Assembly (NCBI RefSeq): GCF_032268605.1 | Contig: NZ_CP130318.1 | Coordinates: forward strand, 3,568,001 to 3,632,000 | Reading direction: 5' to 3' | DNA: 64,000 bases | Source of the DNA: Paenibacillus aurantius | Lineage (GTDB): Bacteria; Bacillota; Bacilli; Paenibacillales; NBRC-103111 | Shown here: positions 8,812 to 18,000 of the stretch, piece by piece | How the letters are laid out: each line of letters starts with the position of its first letter | How positions within the stretch are numbered: position 1 is the stretch's first letter | Position numbers and translations under genes: made by a program | Notes under the pieces: generated by a model | Database searches by the model: none | Seen by the model: only the letters and a program-made list of their open reading frames with translations | What the model was told of the DNA's origin: nothing

Positions 8812-11800
8812 TTAAACCTTATCCACATTGAAATATTGGGCTTGAGGATGGGCGAACACCATCGCGGAGACGGAGGCTTCGGGATCCATCATGCAGCCTT
8901 CCGTGAGCTCTACCCCGATGTCTTCCGGCTTCATCAGCTGGAAAAGAAGCTCCTGGTCCTCCAGGTTCGGACAAGCCGGGTAACCGAAGGATACCCGGAT
9001 TCCCTGGTAACGGGCTCCGTGCCGCTGCTTCATGGTCATTTCGGCCGGATCCGGGAAGCCCCACACATCTCTCATGATGTGATGTATCCGTTCGGCAAAG
9101 GCCTCGGCCGTCTCCAGGGCGCATGCCTGGAGCGCATGGGAACGCAGGTAATCGCCCTGGTCCTTCCACTGCCCGGAGAGCTCCCGGATTCCATGCCCGG
9201 CGGTGACCACCAGGAAGCCGACATAATCCATCGTGCCGCTCTCGGTCGATTTCAGGAAATCGGCGAGGCAGAGGAACGGATCCACCTCCTGACGGGGGAA
9301 CGAGAACCGCTGAATGACGCGGGAATGGTCGTCCGGGTCATAGACGAGAATATCGTTACCTTCTGACTGGGCCGGGAAGAACCGGTACATGCCGTGAGCT
9401 TTGATGATGCCCTCCGACTGGGCTTCCGCATAAATCCCGTCCACCACTTCTTTTAGCTGAGTGGCCTTCGGATCGCCTTCCTTAAGAAGCTTCTCCACCG
9501 ATCCGCGGATTCCCAGATGCTTCCCAAGCAGCATCTCCTGATTCACGTAAGGAAGCAGGTGAGGAAGCGGGTATTCCCGGAGGATGTGACGTTCGGTATC
9601 GGGTGGGATAAAGACCGGCGCATCTTGAGAAATCGCCGTGCTTCTGGCTCGCGACGGAACGATGTTGTCCGAGGGCTTGCGGCCGGTTTCCATCACGTCG
9701 GATTCCTTCCACTCCCGCAGCTCGTCAATCAGCTTCTGACGCTGCTGGCTGTCGCTCAGCTTGTTTGCGATGTCGAGGCCATCCATGGCGTCCTTCGCAT
9801 AGAGAACCAAGCCGTCATATTCCGGAAGAATGCGTGTTTTGGTGAACTTGCGCGTGAGCGCGGCGCCTCCGACAAGAATCGGCACGTCGATGCCGGCCGT
9901 CTTCAAATCCTGCGCCGTCACGACCATTTGCTGGGCGGATTTGACCAGCAGGCCGGATAGGCCGATGGCGTCGGGCTTCTCTTCCCGGAAAGCTTGAATC
10001 AGCTGCTCCGGCGGTACCTTGATCCCCAGGTTCACAATCTGGTACCCGTTGTTGGAGAGAATGATCTCCACCAGGTTTTTGCCAATGTCGTGAACGTCTC
10101 CCTTGACGGTGGCGAGCAGAATCTTTCCTTTTACCGCGGATTCGTTCTTCTCCATAAAAGGCTCCAGGTAAGCCACGGAGGCCTTCATGACCTCTGCGCT
10201 CTGAAGAACCTCGGCCACGATCAGCTCGTTGTTATTAAAGAGCCGCCCGACCTCTTCCATCCCTTTCATAAGCGGTCCGTTTATCACTTGAAGCGGCGGA
10301 TATTTCTTCAGGGCTTCCTCCAGGTCGGGAATGAGCCCTTCCTTCGTTCCCTCCACGACATAGGAAGCGAGACGCTCCTCCAAGCTCAGGTTGGAGATCT
10401 TCTCGATCTTGTCGACTTTCTTCTCCCGGAAAACGGACACGAATTCGGCGAGCGTCTCATCGTTCGTGTTGAAGATCAGGTTCTCCGCCAGCTCTCTCTC
10501 ATGCTCCGGAATGGAGGCATAGCGCTCCAGCGTCTCCGTGTTGACTATGGCGTAATCCAATCCAGCCTTCGTACAGTGATAGAGGTAAACGGAATTCAGC
10601 ACCTCACGTCCTGCAGGCGGAAGGCCGAACGAGATGTTGCTCAAGCCGAGAATGGTTTTGCACTCGGGAAACTTCTCTTTGATGAGCTTGATTCCTTCAA
10701 TGGTCTCTACCGCGGATCCCAGGTATTGAGGGTCGCCGGAGCCGATCGGGAACATATTCGGGTCAAAAATAATATCGTGCGGCTTCAAGCCGTACTTGTT
10801 TACCAGCAGGTCGTAGGCGCGCGTGGCAACCTCGATTTTGGCCTGGCGGGAGACGGCCTGCCCACTCTCATCAATGAGAATGCAGACCACGGCTGCTCCG
10901 TATTTATGAATCAGGGGAACGATCGCTTCGAACTTGGATTCGCCGTCCTCCAGATTGATGGAGTTGATGACCGCTTTTCCTTGGGAATATTTCAGCCCGA
11001 GCTCAATGATATGGTCATAGGTCGAGTCGATCATGAGGGGAACCTTGACCTTCTTAACGACCTGCTGAAGGAAAGTTTCCATCGCGTAAGCCTCATCGAT
11101 ATCCGTATCCTGAAGATTGATGTCGATGATATGAGCGCCTTTCTTGACCTGGGCGCGGGCGACCTCGGAAGCTTCCTCGTATTTTCCTTCTTTGATGAGG
11201 CGCTTGAACTTACGCGAGCCCGAAACGTTCGTCCGTTCCCCTACCATTACGGGCCGGTTCTCCGGCTCGATGTAGACCGTCTCGATTCCGGAAACGGCAG
11301 GCGGATGGGTACCCGTTTGCGGACGCGGCGCATAATCCTTAAGCGTTTCGGCGAGAGCATGGATATGCTCCGGAGTCGTCCCGCAGCAGCCGCCGGCAAT
11401 GTTCAGCCAGCCCCGCTCGGCAAAACCGGCCATTTTCTTCGCCAGTGACTCCGGCGATTCATGGTAATGTCCGTTCTCATCGGGAAGCCCGGCGTTCGGG
11501 TAACAGCTGACGGCCATTCCGGCAATTTGCGACAGCGACCGGATATGATCCCTCATGAATTCGGGGCCGGTGGCGCAGTTCAATCCGACGGAGATGGGAT
11601 TCAGATGCTCCAGCGAAATGTAGAACGATTCGATGTTCTGACCCGCAAGGGTCGTTCCCATAGGCTCGATCGTACCGGAAATCATGATGGGAAGCTGAAC
11701 CCCTAACTCGTCCATAGCCCGGCGTATTCCGAGACTTCCCGCTTTTACGTTCAAGGTATCCTGGGACGTCTCCAGTAGAAGCGCATCCACCTTCGATTCG

Positions 11801-12258
11801 ATTAATGCTTTCGCTTGTTCGTAGTAGCTGTCCACCAGCTCGTCAAAGGTTACGCCTCCTGTAACCGACAACGTTTTGGTCGTCGGTCCTAAGGCTCCCG
11901 CCACGTAACGGGGCCATTCCGGTGTGGAGTATTTTTCGGCTGCCTCCACCGCCAGCTTCGCCGCTGCTTTGTTGATTTCCTCGGCCCGGTCTTGAAGCCC
12001 GTATTCGGCAAGAACGACACTCGTCGCCCCGAAGGTGTTCGTTTCAATAATATCCGACCCCGCGGCGAAATAAGCCTCATGAATCTTCCGGATGACATCC
12101 GGCCGGGTCAGCACCAGAATCTCGTTGCAGCCGTCCAGGTCTTCTCCTCCGAAATCCTCTTCCGTCAGATTCTCCTGCTGGATCATCGTTCCCATGGCGC
12201 CGTCCAAAATCATAATCTTCTTCTGCAGCTGCTCCTGCAGTGATGGTTTCGTCATCAT
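8812..12258 (-). CDS. metH: Cobalamin-dependent methionine synthase MetH
   Basis: 1148 residues with all four MetH modules in order. The homocysteine-binding barrel (about 1-325) has zinc cysteines in GLNCATG and GGCCGTTPEH. The methyltetrahydrofolate barrel is at about 345-610. The cobalamin cap and Rossmann domain (about 640-880) carry the B12 lower-ligand motif DVHDIGKN. The C-terminal reactivation domain (about 900-1148) has the AdoMet-binding segment RHGARYQG. It transfers methyl from methyl-THF to homocysteine. The start is the first ATG of an ATG-ATG pair, preceded by GGGAG; a GTG 18 bases upstream overlaps that site. No SAM or B12 riboswitch is recognisable in the short divergent region shared with mtnD. 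Confidence 0.96.
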   Translation of the reverse strand: MMTKPSLQEQLQKKIMILDGAMGTMIQQENLTEEDFGGEDLDGCNEILVLTRPDVIRKIHEAYFAAGSDIIETNTFGATSVVLAEYGLQDRAEEINKAAAKLAVEAAEKYSTPEWPRYVAGALGPTTKTLSVTGGVTFDELVDSYYEQAKALIESKVDALLLETSQDTLNVKAGSLGIRRAMDELGVQLPIMISGTIEPMGTTLAGQNIESFYISLEHLNPISVGLNCATGPEFMRDHIRSLSQIAGMAVSCYPNAGLPDENGHYHESPESLAKKMAGFAERGWLNIAGGCCGTTPEHIHALAETLKDYAPRPQTGTHPPAVSGIETVYIEPENRPVMVGERTNVSGSRKFKRLIKEGKYEEASEVARAQVKKGAHIIDINLQDTDIDEAYAMETFLQQVVKKVKVPLMIDSTYDHIIELGLKYSQGKAVINSINLEDGESKFEAIVPLIHKYGAAVVCILIDESGQAVSRQAKIEVATRAYDLLVNKYGLKPHDIIFDPNMFPIGSGDPQYLGSAVETIEGIKLIKEKFPECKTILGLSNISFGLPPAGREVLNSVYLYHCTKAGLDYAIVNTETLERYASIPEHERELAENLIFNTNDETLAEFVSVFREKKVDKIEKISNLSLEERLASYVVEGTKEGLIPDLEEALKKYPPLQVINGPLMKGMEEVGRLFNNNELIVAEVLQSAEVMKASVAYLEPFMEKNESAVKGKILLATVKGDVHDIGKNLVEIILSNNGYQIVNLGIKVPPEQLIQAFREEKPDAIGLSGLLVKSAQQMVVTAQDLKTAGIDVPILVGGAALTRKFTKTRILPEYDGLVLYAKDAMDGLDIANKLSDSQQRQKLIDELREWKESDVMETGRKPSDNIVPSRARSTAISQDAPVFIPPDTERHILREYPLPHLLPYVNQEMLLGKHLGIRGSVEKLLKEGDPKATQLKEVVDGIYAEAQSEGIIKAHGMYRFFPAQSEGNDILVYDPDDHSRVIQRFSFPRQEVDPFLCLADFLKSTESGTMDYVGFLVVTAGHGIRELSGQWKDQGDYLRSHALQACALETAEAFAERIHHIMRDVWGFPDPAEMTMKQRHGARYQGIRVSFGYPACPNLEDQELLFQLMKPEDIGVELTEGCMMDPEASVSAMVFAHPQAQYFNVDKV

Positions 12259-12417
12259 AGCAAACTCCCTTTCCACTTGACCGCCCGAGTAACCGTCCGT
12301 TGGTCCATTATCTCTCTGTTTGATTAAAAATTAGTTTACCAAAACCTACGGATTTATAAAAGACTCAAATCCAAGTTATTTCCCATCGTTTTACCCGGAA
12401 TATTTCTGTCCCCTTCA

Positions 12418-12447
12418 TCGACAACCGGGGGAGTCGTGCTTTATAAT
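12418..12447 (+). promoter_or_regulatory. Probable sigma-A promoter of mtnD
   Basis: TCGACA and TATAAT are separated by 18 bp. The -10 box is perfect and lies about 40 nt upstream of the mtnD start. Confidence 0.55.
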
Positions 12448-12488
12448 AGAAAACATAGAGTAAAGATTGTTAGAGGAGGACGTTCATC

Positions 12489-13031
12489 ATGGCCGAAATT
12501 CGCATTCGCAGCACCAACGAACGCATCACCGGGGAAGAGCAGGTCAAAGCTTTTCTCGATAAGCAGGAAGTGCTTTATGAGCATTGGGACCCGGGCAAGC
12601 TCCCCGCCAGCCTGCAGGAAAGATTCGATCTTTCCGATGAGGAGAAGGCTCAAATTCTCCAAACCTTCGACTCCGAGATTCGCGACTTGGCGGCAAGACG
12701 CGGCTACCGCACCTGGGACATCGTCGTGCTGTCCGAGGCAACTCCGAACATTGAAGAGCTGCTGAAGAAATTCGAGCAGGTGCATACCCATACCGAGGAT
12801 GAGGTTCGCGCCATCACGGCGGGCAACGGGATCTTCATTATCAAAGGAACGGACGATGTCGGCTACTTCGACGTCGAACTGACCGCCGGCGATGTTATCT
12901 CGGTACCGGAGCACAAACCGCACTTCTTTACCCTCATGGAGGACCGTAAAATCGTCGCCGTCCGTCTGTTCATCGAAACCGAGGGCTGGATTGCTCATCC
13001 GTTCGATGACCCAGCCTTCATCAAGGCCTAA
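12489..13031 (+). CDS. mtnD: Acireductone dioxygenase MtnD (methionine salvage)
   Basis: 180 residues, a cupin of normal ARD length. Metal ligands are seen in the motif HTHTEDEVR and in the later His of PEHKPHFF. The enzyme oxidises 1,2-dihydroxy-3-keto-5-methylthiopentene; with Fe(II) it yields formate and the keto acid precursor of methionine. AGGAGG precedes the ATG. It is divergent from metH, so two methionine-forming routes share one intergenic region. The other mtn genes are not in the window. Confidence 0.93.
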   Translation: MAEIRIRSTNERITGEEQVKAFLDKQEVLYEHWDPGKLPASLQERFDLSDEEKAQILQTFDSEIRDLAARRGYRTWDIVVLSEATPNIEELLKKFEQVHTHTEDEVRAITAGNGIFIIKGTDDVGYFDVELTAGDVISVPEHKPHFFTLMEDRKIVAVRLFIETEGWIAHPFDDPAFIKA

Positions 13032-13116
13032 GTCTTATTAAGCATTTAGACGGCATGAGGCCGGGAGAAAGACAGCTTCCTTGTGCAGCAGTTGTGAATA
13101 AAGATATCCGTAAAAC

Positions 13117-13150
13117 AAACCCGCCCGGGCTTCAGCGCCCAGGCGGGTTT
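13117..13150. terminator. Bidirectional terminator between mtnD and the HAD gene
   Basis: The stem AAACCCGCC(CGG)GC with GC(GCCCA)GGCGGGTTT has A-rich and T-rich edges on both sides. It can serve the two convergent genes. Confidence 0.8.
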
Positions 13151-13162
13151 CTCATTTATGGA

Positions 13163-13960
13163 TTAAAGCAGGGATTCCACAATCGGAAGAAGCTCCCTTA
13201 ATCGGCCGATCTCATAGGTGGGAGTCACGTCTCCGGTGATCTCGGCCCCGTGAGAATTGATCCAGACGTTCTTCATGCCGATGGCAGCGGAGCCTTTGAT
13301 ATCGGTGGTCAGCTTGTCCCCCACCATGAGCCCTTCGGCGGGATCGATTTCGAGCAGACCTGCCGCGTGGTTAAAGATAGTAACGGCCGGCTTGCCCTCT
13401 CCGAATGTGCCCGAAATGAGGATATGATCAAAGTAGGCGGCCAGCTCCGGAAAGCCCGCCAGCTTTTCTTGCTGAAGATCCGGGGATCCGTTCGTAAGAA
13501 GGAGCAGCTTGACCTTTCCCTTGAGGGAATCGAGAACTTCAAAGGTTTCTTCGTACACAATCGGCCGGGCCCGGCGTTCTCTAGGAAACCGCTCCGCCAG
13601 TTCAGCTCCCAGCCCGGCGTCTTCAATGCCGATTCCTTTCAGTCCGCGCGTCCAAGCCTCCTTCCGGTAGCCCGGCGCTAACGCCTGCAGCTTGCGGAAG
13701 CTGTCATGCTCCCCTTCCGTAAAGTTAGCCCATAACCCTTCAAAGGGATTGATTCCGATCATCTGGGTAAAAGGATACGTTTCATATCCTTCATATAAAG
13801 CCCGGGCTTCCTTACGGACGGACGCTTCCAGTTCCTCCGGCTTGATGTCCGGATACCATTCAGCCGCTGAACGGCAGGTTGCCTCAAAGGCCTCCCGGAC
13901 GCTGCGCTCGTCCCAAAGAAGCGTATCATCCAGATCAAACAAAACCGCCTTCAATGCCAT
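13163..13960 (-). CDS. HAD-superfamily phosphatase (YsaA-like)
   Basis: 265 residues with all HAD motifs: DLDDT (motif I, residues 9-13), LLTNGS (motif II), the Lys of GEGKP (motif III) and GDKLTTD (motif IV). A helical C1 cap lies between motifs I and II. The layout resembles B. subtilis YsaA, annotated as a putative phosphoserine phosphatase, but the substrate cannot be read from sequence. GGGGAG precedes the ATG. It lies 45 nt beyond the small membrane protein gene and may be the last gene of that transcript. Confidence 0.8.
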   Translation of the reverse strand: MALKAVLFDLDDTLLWDERSVREAFEATCRSAAEWYPDIKPEELEASVRKEARALYEGYETYPFTQMIGINPFEGLWANFTEGEHDSFRKLQALAPGYRKEAWTRGLKGIGIEDAGLGAELAERFPRERRARPIVYEETFEVLDSLKGKVKLLLLTNGSPDLQQEKLAGFPELAAYFDHILISGTFGEGKPAVTIFNHAAGLLEIDPAEGLMVGDKLTTDIKGSAAIGMKNVWINSHGAEITGDVTPTYEIGRLRELLPIVESLL

Positions 13961-14005
13961 TATCTGCTCCCCTTCTCTATCTCTGGTGTTTGCGGTAACA
14001 ACCGC

Positions 14006-14521
14006 TTACTTGCTCTGCTCCGTCAGCTTCACGCCGTGACGTGCGGCGTACTCCCTCAGCCTGGCGGAAAGATCCCCGATCGGCATCCGGTGAAGGAAAC
14101 GGGTAAAGATCCAGCGGACTCTCTTCTCCTTCAGCTGAATAACCGCGGTTCTCGGCGAAAGAATAATCTCGTCGATCTCTCCCGGTTCCAGCCACTTGTC
14201 GCCGGCGAACCGCCGCGAGGAGATCCGGTTCCGACCGATCCGGAGGATAGGCCGCCGGAACGCAAACAGGAAGAGACCAAGCAGACCGTAACAGGCTACC
14301 GTAATCCAGAACGAAGTATCCTGGTCATAGTATCCGTAGAAAGCGAGGGCATAAGCTGCGGCGAACAGAATGAGAACGAGGGGCAGAATCCAGCTTCTGC
14401 CGCGAAACACTTCCACCTCTTCGGTGCCCGAGTAGGAAATTCGCTCCTGTCCCTGCTTAAGCCTGCGCTTGTTAGCGGTCTTCCGGTTCTTCTCTACCAT
14501 TCGTTCCCACTTACGGGACAT
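14006..14521 (-). CDS. Small two-helix membrane protein of unknown function
   Basis: 171 residues. A basic N-terminal region (KNRKTANKRRLKQG) is followed by two adjacent hydrophobic segments at about 44-65 and 72-90. The C-terminal cytoplasmic-type domain resembles a small PH-like YdbT/bPH fold in its pattern of strands, but I do not recognise a named family. I chose ATG 14521, with GAGGAAG just upstream; it lies within the 3' end of the ynzC-like gene (11-nt overlap), so the pair should be translationally coupled. Confidence 0.65.
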   Translation of the reverse strand: MSRKWERMVEKNRKTANKRRLKQGQERISYSGTEEVEVFRGRSWILPLVLILFAAAYALAFYGYYDQDTSFWITVACYGLLGLFLFAFRRPILRIGRNRISSRRFAGDKWLEPGEIDEIILSPRTAVIQLKEKRVRWIFTRFLHRMPIGDLSARLREYAARHGVKLTEQSK

Positions 14522-14702
14522 TGTCTTCCTCATCCTCTACATACTTAATGGAATCCAGTTGAACCTTCAGACTGGATTTGAAAGCTTCTATATAAATTTT
14601 GCGAAGCTCGTTTCGTTCTTCCACTTCCTCGTCGGTAAGACCTACGGTTTTGGCTTTGCGCGCCAGTTCGTTAATTCTTGCAATGGTTTCGTCCATTCCC
14701 AT
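14511..14702 (-). CDS. ynzC: DUF896 (YnzC/UPF0291) family protein
   Basis: 63 residues. The pattern ARINELARKAKTVGLTDEE and ERNELRKIYIEAFK is diagnostic of the DUF896 three-helix proteins. In B. subtilis ynzC lies in the SOS-controlled yneA-yneB-ynzC operon next to lexA. Here it is also beside yneA, but a terminator separates them and yneB is absent from between. Function is unknown. GGAGG precedes the ATG by 9 nt. Confidence 0.88.
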   Translation of the reverse strand: MGMDETIARINELARKAKTVGLTDEEVEERNELRKIYIEAFKSSLKVQLDSIKYVEDEEDNVP

Positions 14703-14786
14703 TAGGTTTCGCCTCCCTGCTGTACGGCTCGTTTCTTTCTTACTTTGCCATTAACCCCCCGGCCTGTCAAGGGACGGCTAGAATGT

Positions 14787-14815
14787 CAAAAGGCCTTCCG
14801 TGTCTACGGAAAGCC
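14787..14815 (-). terminator. Terminator after yneA
   Basis: The stem GGCCTTCCGT with ACGGAAAGCC and a GTCT loop is followed by TTTT on the minus strand. It makes yneA a likely monocistronic SOS gene. Confidence 0.7.
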
Positions 14816-14867
14816 AGTCCATAAAGTGCTCTAAATTCGCGTTAGGAGGACAACCCATTGCACCGGG

Positions 14868-15209
14868 TTAGGGCAAGTATAGAATTTGTCCCGGTCTAAG
14901 AGTAGTTCCTTCCAGATGATTAAGCTTCTTGATCTGCTGCATATACGAACGCACGCTCTCTCCCTTAGGAGCGTTCTCCTGGGCAATGCTCCAGAGCGTA
15001 TCCCCCTTAATTACATCCGTCATTTTATGAGAAGCGGGAAGGGATTGCAGATCGTCGCTGCTCCCCGCGTATGCTTTAAAGAATAGGCCGAAGGAGAACG
15101 AAAGAGCTACGGCCAAAGTAAGAACAAGATAACGAATAGCCTTGCCCGAACGCTTATGGCTTACCGTCCCAGAACGCTTACTGCTTACCGTCTTCGTAAA
15201 GGAATTCAC
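14868..15209 (-). CDS. yneA: YneA-like SOS cell-division suppressor with LysM domain
   Basis: 113 residues: a basic N-terminus, one membrane segment (about 27-47) and an extracytoplasmic LysM domain (VIKGDTLWSIAQEN to LRPGQILYLP). Size, topology and position divergent from lexA match YneA, which delays septation during DNA damage in Bacillus. I chose the GTG at 15209, with GGGGGAG 6 nt upstream; a TTG 15 bases earlier lies in that site. LexA boxes overlap its promoter. Confidence 0.88.
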   Translation of the reverse strand: MNSFTKTVSSKRSGTVSHKRSGKAIRYLVLTLAVALSFSFGLFFKAYAGSSDDLQSLPASHKMTDVIKGDTLWSIAQENAPKGESVRSYMQQIKKLNHLEGTTLRPGQILYLP

Positions 15210-15221
15210 CGAAATCTCCCC

Positions 15222-15354
15222 CAAACATTTGTTCTGTTACGAGAATAACACGAACATGTGTTCAGGTCAACCATTTTTAGAACATTTGTTTCCCTTTTTG
15301 AGGAGAGCTGGATTTGTCGAAACTCGAACTAATGTTTGTACGAACTCCGGTTCT
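15222..15354. promoter_or_regulatory. Cluster of five LexA (SOS) boxes
   Basis: Five 14-bp sites fit the Bacillus SOS consensus CGAAC-N4-GTTCG with few changes: 15222-15235, 15251-15264 (CGAACATGTGTTCA, best), 15279-15292, 15325-15338 and 15341-15354. One lies in the yneA promoter spacer and two overlap the lexA promoter. They imply repression of yneA and autorepression of lexA. Confidence 0.85.
15242..15270 (-). promoter_or_regulatory. yneA promoter
   Basis: TTGACC and TATTCT are separated by 17 bp on the minus strand. The LexA box 15251-15264 fills the spacer. Confidence 0.75.
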
Positions 15355-15364
15355 ATGATATACT
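15336..15364 (+). promoter_or_regulatory. lexA promoter
   Basis: TTGTAC and TATACT are separated by 17 bp. One LexA box covers the spacer and another ends in the -35 box. Confidence 0.75.
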
Positions 15365-15395
15365 TTCCTTAATATTTCCTATTGGAGTGATGACT

Positions 15396-16013
15396 GTGAG
15401 CAAAATTTCCGGCCGCCAGCAGGCGATCCTGGATTTTATCAAAACCGAAGTGCGTGAGAAAGGCTATCCGCCTTCCGTCCGGGAAATCGGGGAAGCGGTC
15501 GGACTAGCCTCCAGTTCTACCGTGCACGGCCACCTCGAACGTCTGGAGAAGAAGGGTCTGATCCGCCGCGATCCTACCAAGCCGAGGGCGATTGAGCTCT
15601 TAGGAGAGGACAGCGAAGCCATGTTCTCCTTCTCGGTTGCCCGAGTCCCTCTGATCGGTAAAGTTACGGCAGGGGTACCCATTACCGCAACCGAGAATAT
15701 CGAGGATTATTTCCCGCTCCCCATGCATTATGTCGGGGATGACAACGTCTTCATGCTTTCCGTCATCGGTGAAAGTATGATCGATGCGGGCATTCACAAC
15801 GGCGACTATGTCATCGTCCGCCAGCAGCCGAATGCCAATAACGGCGAAATTGTCGTCGCCATGACGGAAGATGATGAAGCGACAGTCAAGACCTTCTATA
15901 AAGAGCGCGATCATATCCGCCTCCAGCCGGAGAATCCGACGATGGAGCCGATTCTACTTCAGAACGTAACGATTCTCGGGAAGGTCATCGGAATCTTCCG
16001 CGACATTCAATAG
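15396..16013 (+). CDS. lexA: SOS repressor LexA
   Basis: 205 residues, as in B. subtilis. A winged-helix DNA-binding domain ([24 protein letters not shown]) is joined to an S24 autoprotease domain. The cleavage site Ala-Gly is in KVTAGVP, the catalytic Ser in IGESMIDAG and the Lys in EATVKTFY. I chose the GTG at 15396, with GGAG 8 nt upstream; an ATG two codons earlier is too close to that site. It controls itself and the divergent yneA. Confidence 0.97.
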   Translation: MSKISGRQQAILDFIKTEVREKGYPPSVREIGEAVGLASSSTVHGHLERLEKKGLIRRDPTKPRAIELLGEDSEAMFSFSVARVPLIGKVTAGVPITATENIEDYFPLPMHYVGDDNVFMLSVIGESMIDAGIHNGDYVIVRQQPNANNGEIVVAMTEDDEATVKTFYKERDHIRLQPENPTMEPILLQNVTILGKVIGIFRDIQ

Positions 16014-16026
16014 TAGGAACTCTACC

Positions 16027-16057
16027 AAGACCTGTGCCTCCTCGGCGCAGGTCTTTT
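16027..16057 (+). terminator. Intrinsic terminator after lexA
   Basis: The stem AAGACCTGTGCC with GGCGCAGGTCTT is followed by a T run, 13 nt beyond the lexA stop. Confidence 0.9.
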
Positions 16058-16100
16058 TTGGCTGCACCGCTCTCTCCGCCCCCTATCGGCAAAACACGAA

Positions 16101-16126
16101 ACCCCTTGGCCCGAAGGCCAAGGGGT
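16101..16126 (-). terminator. Intrinsic terminator after glnA
   Basis: A perfect 11-bp stem (ACCCCTTGGCC with its complement) closed by a stable TTCG tetraloop on the minus strand, followed by TTTCGTGTTTT. Confidence 0.85.
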
Positions 16127-16141
16127 CGTTTGCAAGCAAGA

Positions 16142-17482
16142 TTAATAAAGGGTGATATACTGATCGCGTTCCCAGGAATGAACCTGGGTGCGGTACATGT
16201 CCCACTCGATTTCTTTCAGCTCATAGAAATGGGAAAGAGCATGCTCGCCCAGAGCGTCGCAGATCACTTCGTCGCGAATGAGCTCGTTCAAGGCCTCTTT
16301 CAAATCGGCCGGCAGGCTTGGGATGCCTTGCTCTTCTCTCTCTTCTTCGCTCATGACATAGATGTTGCGGTCGGTCGGAGCCGGCAGAGACATCTTGTTC
16401 TCGATGCCGTCCAAGCCGGCCTTCAACATAACGGCGAGAGCCAGATAAGGGTTGGCGGCCGGGTCCGGATTGCGCACTTCCACCCGGGTGCTCAGCCCGC
16501 GGGAAGCCGGGATCCGGATCATCGGACTGCGGTTGCTCGCCGACCAGGCCACGTAGCAAGGAGCCTCATACCCGGGAACAAGACGCTTGTAAGAGTTCAC
16601 CGTCGGATTCGTGATGGCGGCGAACGAGCGGGCGTGCTTCAAGATTCCCGCCATGTATTGTCTCGCCTCATCGCTCAAGCCCAGCTTATCCTTCTCGTCG
16701 TAGAAGGCGTTCTCGCTGCCGCGGAACAAGGACTGGTGGCAGTGCATCCCGGAGCCGTTCACCCCGAACAGCGGCTTCGGCATGAAGGTCGCGTGCAGGC
16801 CGTGCTGGCGGGCGATCGTCTTGACCACGAGCTTGAACGTCTGGATCTGGTCGGCCGCTTTGATGGCGTCGGCATATTTGAAGTCGATTTCGTGCTGGCC
16901 GGGGGCTACCTCATGGTGGGAAGCTTCGATCTCAAAGCCCATTTCCTCCAGTGTCAGCACAATCTCGCGGCGGCAGTTTTCCCCGAGGTCCGTAGGGGCT
17001 AAATCGAAGTAACCGCCTTGGTCGTTAAGCTCCAGCGTCGGGTTGCCCTTCTCGTCGGACTTGAACAGGAAGAATTCCGGCTCTGGTCCGACGTTCATCG
17101 TCGAGTAGCCTTTATCGTTCGCTTCCTTCAGCACTTTCTTCAGAATGCCGCGAGGATCCCCGGCAAACGGAGTGCCGTCCGGCAGATAAATGTCGCAAAT
17201 CAGACGGGCGATGCGGTCTTCCGCCACCCAAGGGAAAATGACCCAGGTGTCGAGATCCGGATACAGGTACATATCGGATTCCTCAATCCGCACATACCCT
17301 TCGATGGAAGACCCGTCGAACATCATTTTGTTGTCCAATGCCTTTTCCAGCTGGCTGACCGGGATTTCCACATTCTTGATGGTGCCGAGGAGATCCGTAA
17401 ACTGCAGGCGGATGAATCTTACGTTTTCCTCTTTGGCAATGCGCAGAATATCTTCTTTGGTATATCCTTTGTTGTAACCCAC
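16142..17482 (-). CDS. glnA: Glutamine synthetase type I
   Basis: 446 residues, close to B. subtilis GlnA (444). All GS motifs are present: [18 protein letters not shown], the ATP-binding segment [16 protein letters not shown] and [10 protein letters not shown] with RSPMIRIP. It lacks the extra 25-residue insert and adenylylated Tyr of the type I-beta enzymes, so it is a feedback-inhibited I-alpha enzyme. Feedback-inhibited GlnA of this type also signals nitrogen status to GlnR. I chose the GTG at 17482 because GGAGG lies 10 nt before it; the ATG 18 bases upstream lies ahead of that site. It is 21 nt after glnR, forming the classic glnRA operon. Confidence 0.97.
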   Translation of the reverse strand: MGYNKGYTKEDILRIAKEENVRFIRLQFTDLLGTIKNVEIPVSQLEKALDNKMMFDGSSIEGYVRIEESDMYLYPDLDTWVIFPWVAEDRIARLICDIYLPDGTPFAGDPRGILKKVLKEANDKGYSTMNVGPEPEFFLFKSDEKGNPTLELNDQGGYFDLAPTDLGENCRREIVLTLEEMGFEIEASHHEVAPGQHEIDFKYADAIKAADQIQTFKLVVKTIARQHGLHATFMPKPLFGVNGSGMHCHQSLFRGSENAFYDEKDKLGLSDEARQYMAGILKHARSFAAITNPTVNSYKRLVPGYEAPCYVAWSASNRSPMIRIPASRGLSTRVEVRNPDPAANPYLALAVMLKAGLDGIENKMSLPAPTDRNIYVMSEEEREEQGIPSLPADLKEALNELIRDEVICDALGEHALSHFYELKEIEWDMYRTQVHSWERDQYITLY

Positions 17483-17503
17483 TGTTAAATCTCCTCCCAT
17501 GAA

Positions 17504-17917
17504 TTAATGAAAAAATCGGGAAAGCTCTCCCTGAATCAGAGAAACCTGACCGGGACGCTTGCCGCTGATCAACTGCTGCTTGAGCATCTTGTGGAGCTGG
17601 GTTTCCGTCAATTCCTTGCGCTTCATCTCGGTTTGTTCGGTAATGACCGTCGCCTCCTCGGAATCACCCGATACCGGGAGCAGGACCTGTTTGATTCCGG
17701 CTATGTTTACGCCCTTCTCAATCAGATCTTTGATCTCAAGCAGCCGTTGTACGTCGATGAATGAGTACAAACGCTGGTTCCCGCCCGTACGGGCAGGCTT
17801 AACCAATTCATGCTGTTCATAATACCGAATCTGTCTGGCGGTTAAATCGGTTAATTTCATGACTATCCCGATAGGGAACAGCGCCATGTTCTTGCGCAAT
17901 TCATCATTGTTAGCCAT
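17504..17917 (-). CDS. glnR: MerR-family nitrogen repressor GlnR
   Basis: 138 residues. The N-terminal winged-helix MerR domain (LTARQIRYYEQHELV, NQRLYSFIDV) is followed by a short helical region. The C-terminal tail is the part that in B. subtilis senses feedback-inhibited glutamine synthetase. GlnR represses glnRA in nitrogen excess. The ATG at 17917 has AGGAG upstream; a TTG two codons earlier is less likely. Two operator matches lie directly upstream. Confidence 0.95.
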   Translation of the reverse strand: MANNDELRKNMALFPIGIVMKLTDLTARQIRYYEQHELVKPARTGGNQRLYSFIDVQRLLEIKDLIEKGVNIAGIKQVLLPVSGDSEEATVITEQTEMKRKELTETQLHKMLKQQLISGKRPGQVSLIQGELSRFFH

Positions 17918-17930
17918 AGCCAATCACTCC

Positions 17931-18000
17931 TGTGACGGTTAGTCACATTTATTGTACCGTTATCCCATAAAGGTGTCAAGAAATGTGAGGTTTAATTACA
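17931..18000 (-). promoter_or_regulatory. glnRA promoter flanked by two GlnR/TnrA operators
   Basis: A near-ideal sigma-A promoter on the minus strand has TTGACA (17974-17979), 17 bp, then TACAAT (17951-17956). Two perfect TGTNA-N7-TNACA sites flank it: TGTGACGGTTAGTCACA (17931-17947, downstream of -10) and TGTGAGGTTTAATTACA (17984-18000, upstream of -35). The upstream site overlaps the last five bases of ynbB. Confidence 0.9.

Noticed and set aside
9994-11448. Long plus-strand open frame inside metH
   Set aside because: Antisense shadow of a highly conserved gene; no ribosome binding site or family similarity. The same applies to long frames opposite glnA, hflX, mutL, mutS and the recombinase.
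12259-12488. SAM or cobalamin riboswitch for metH
   Set aside because: The 230-bp divergent region shows no S-box or cobalamin core elements or terminator fold on the metH side.
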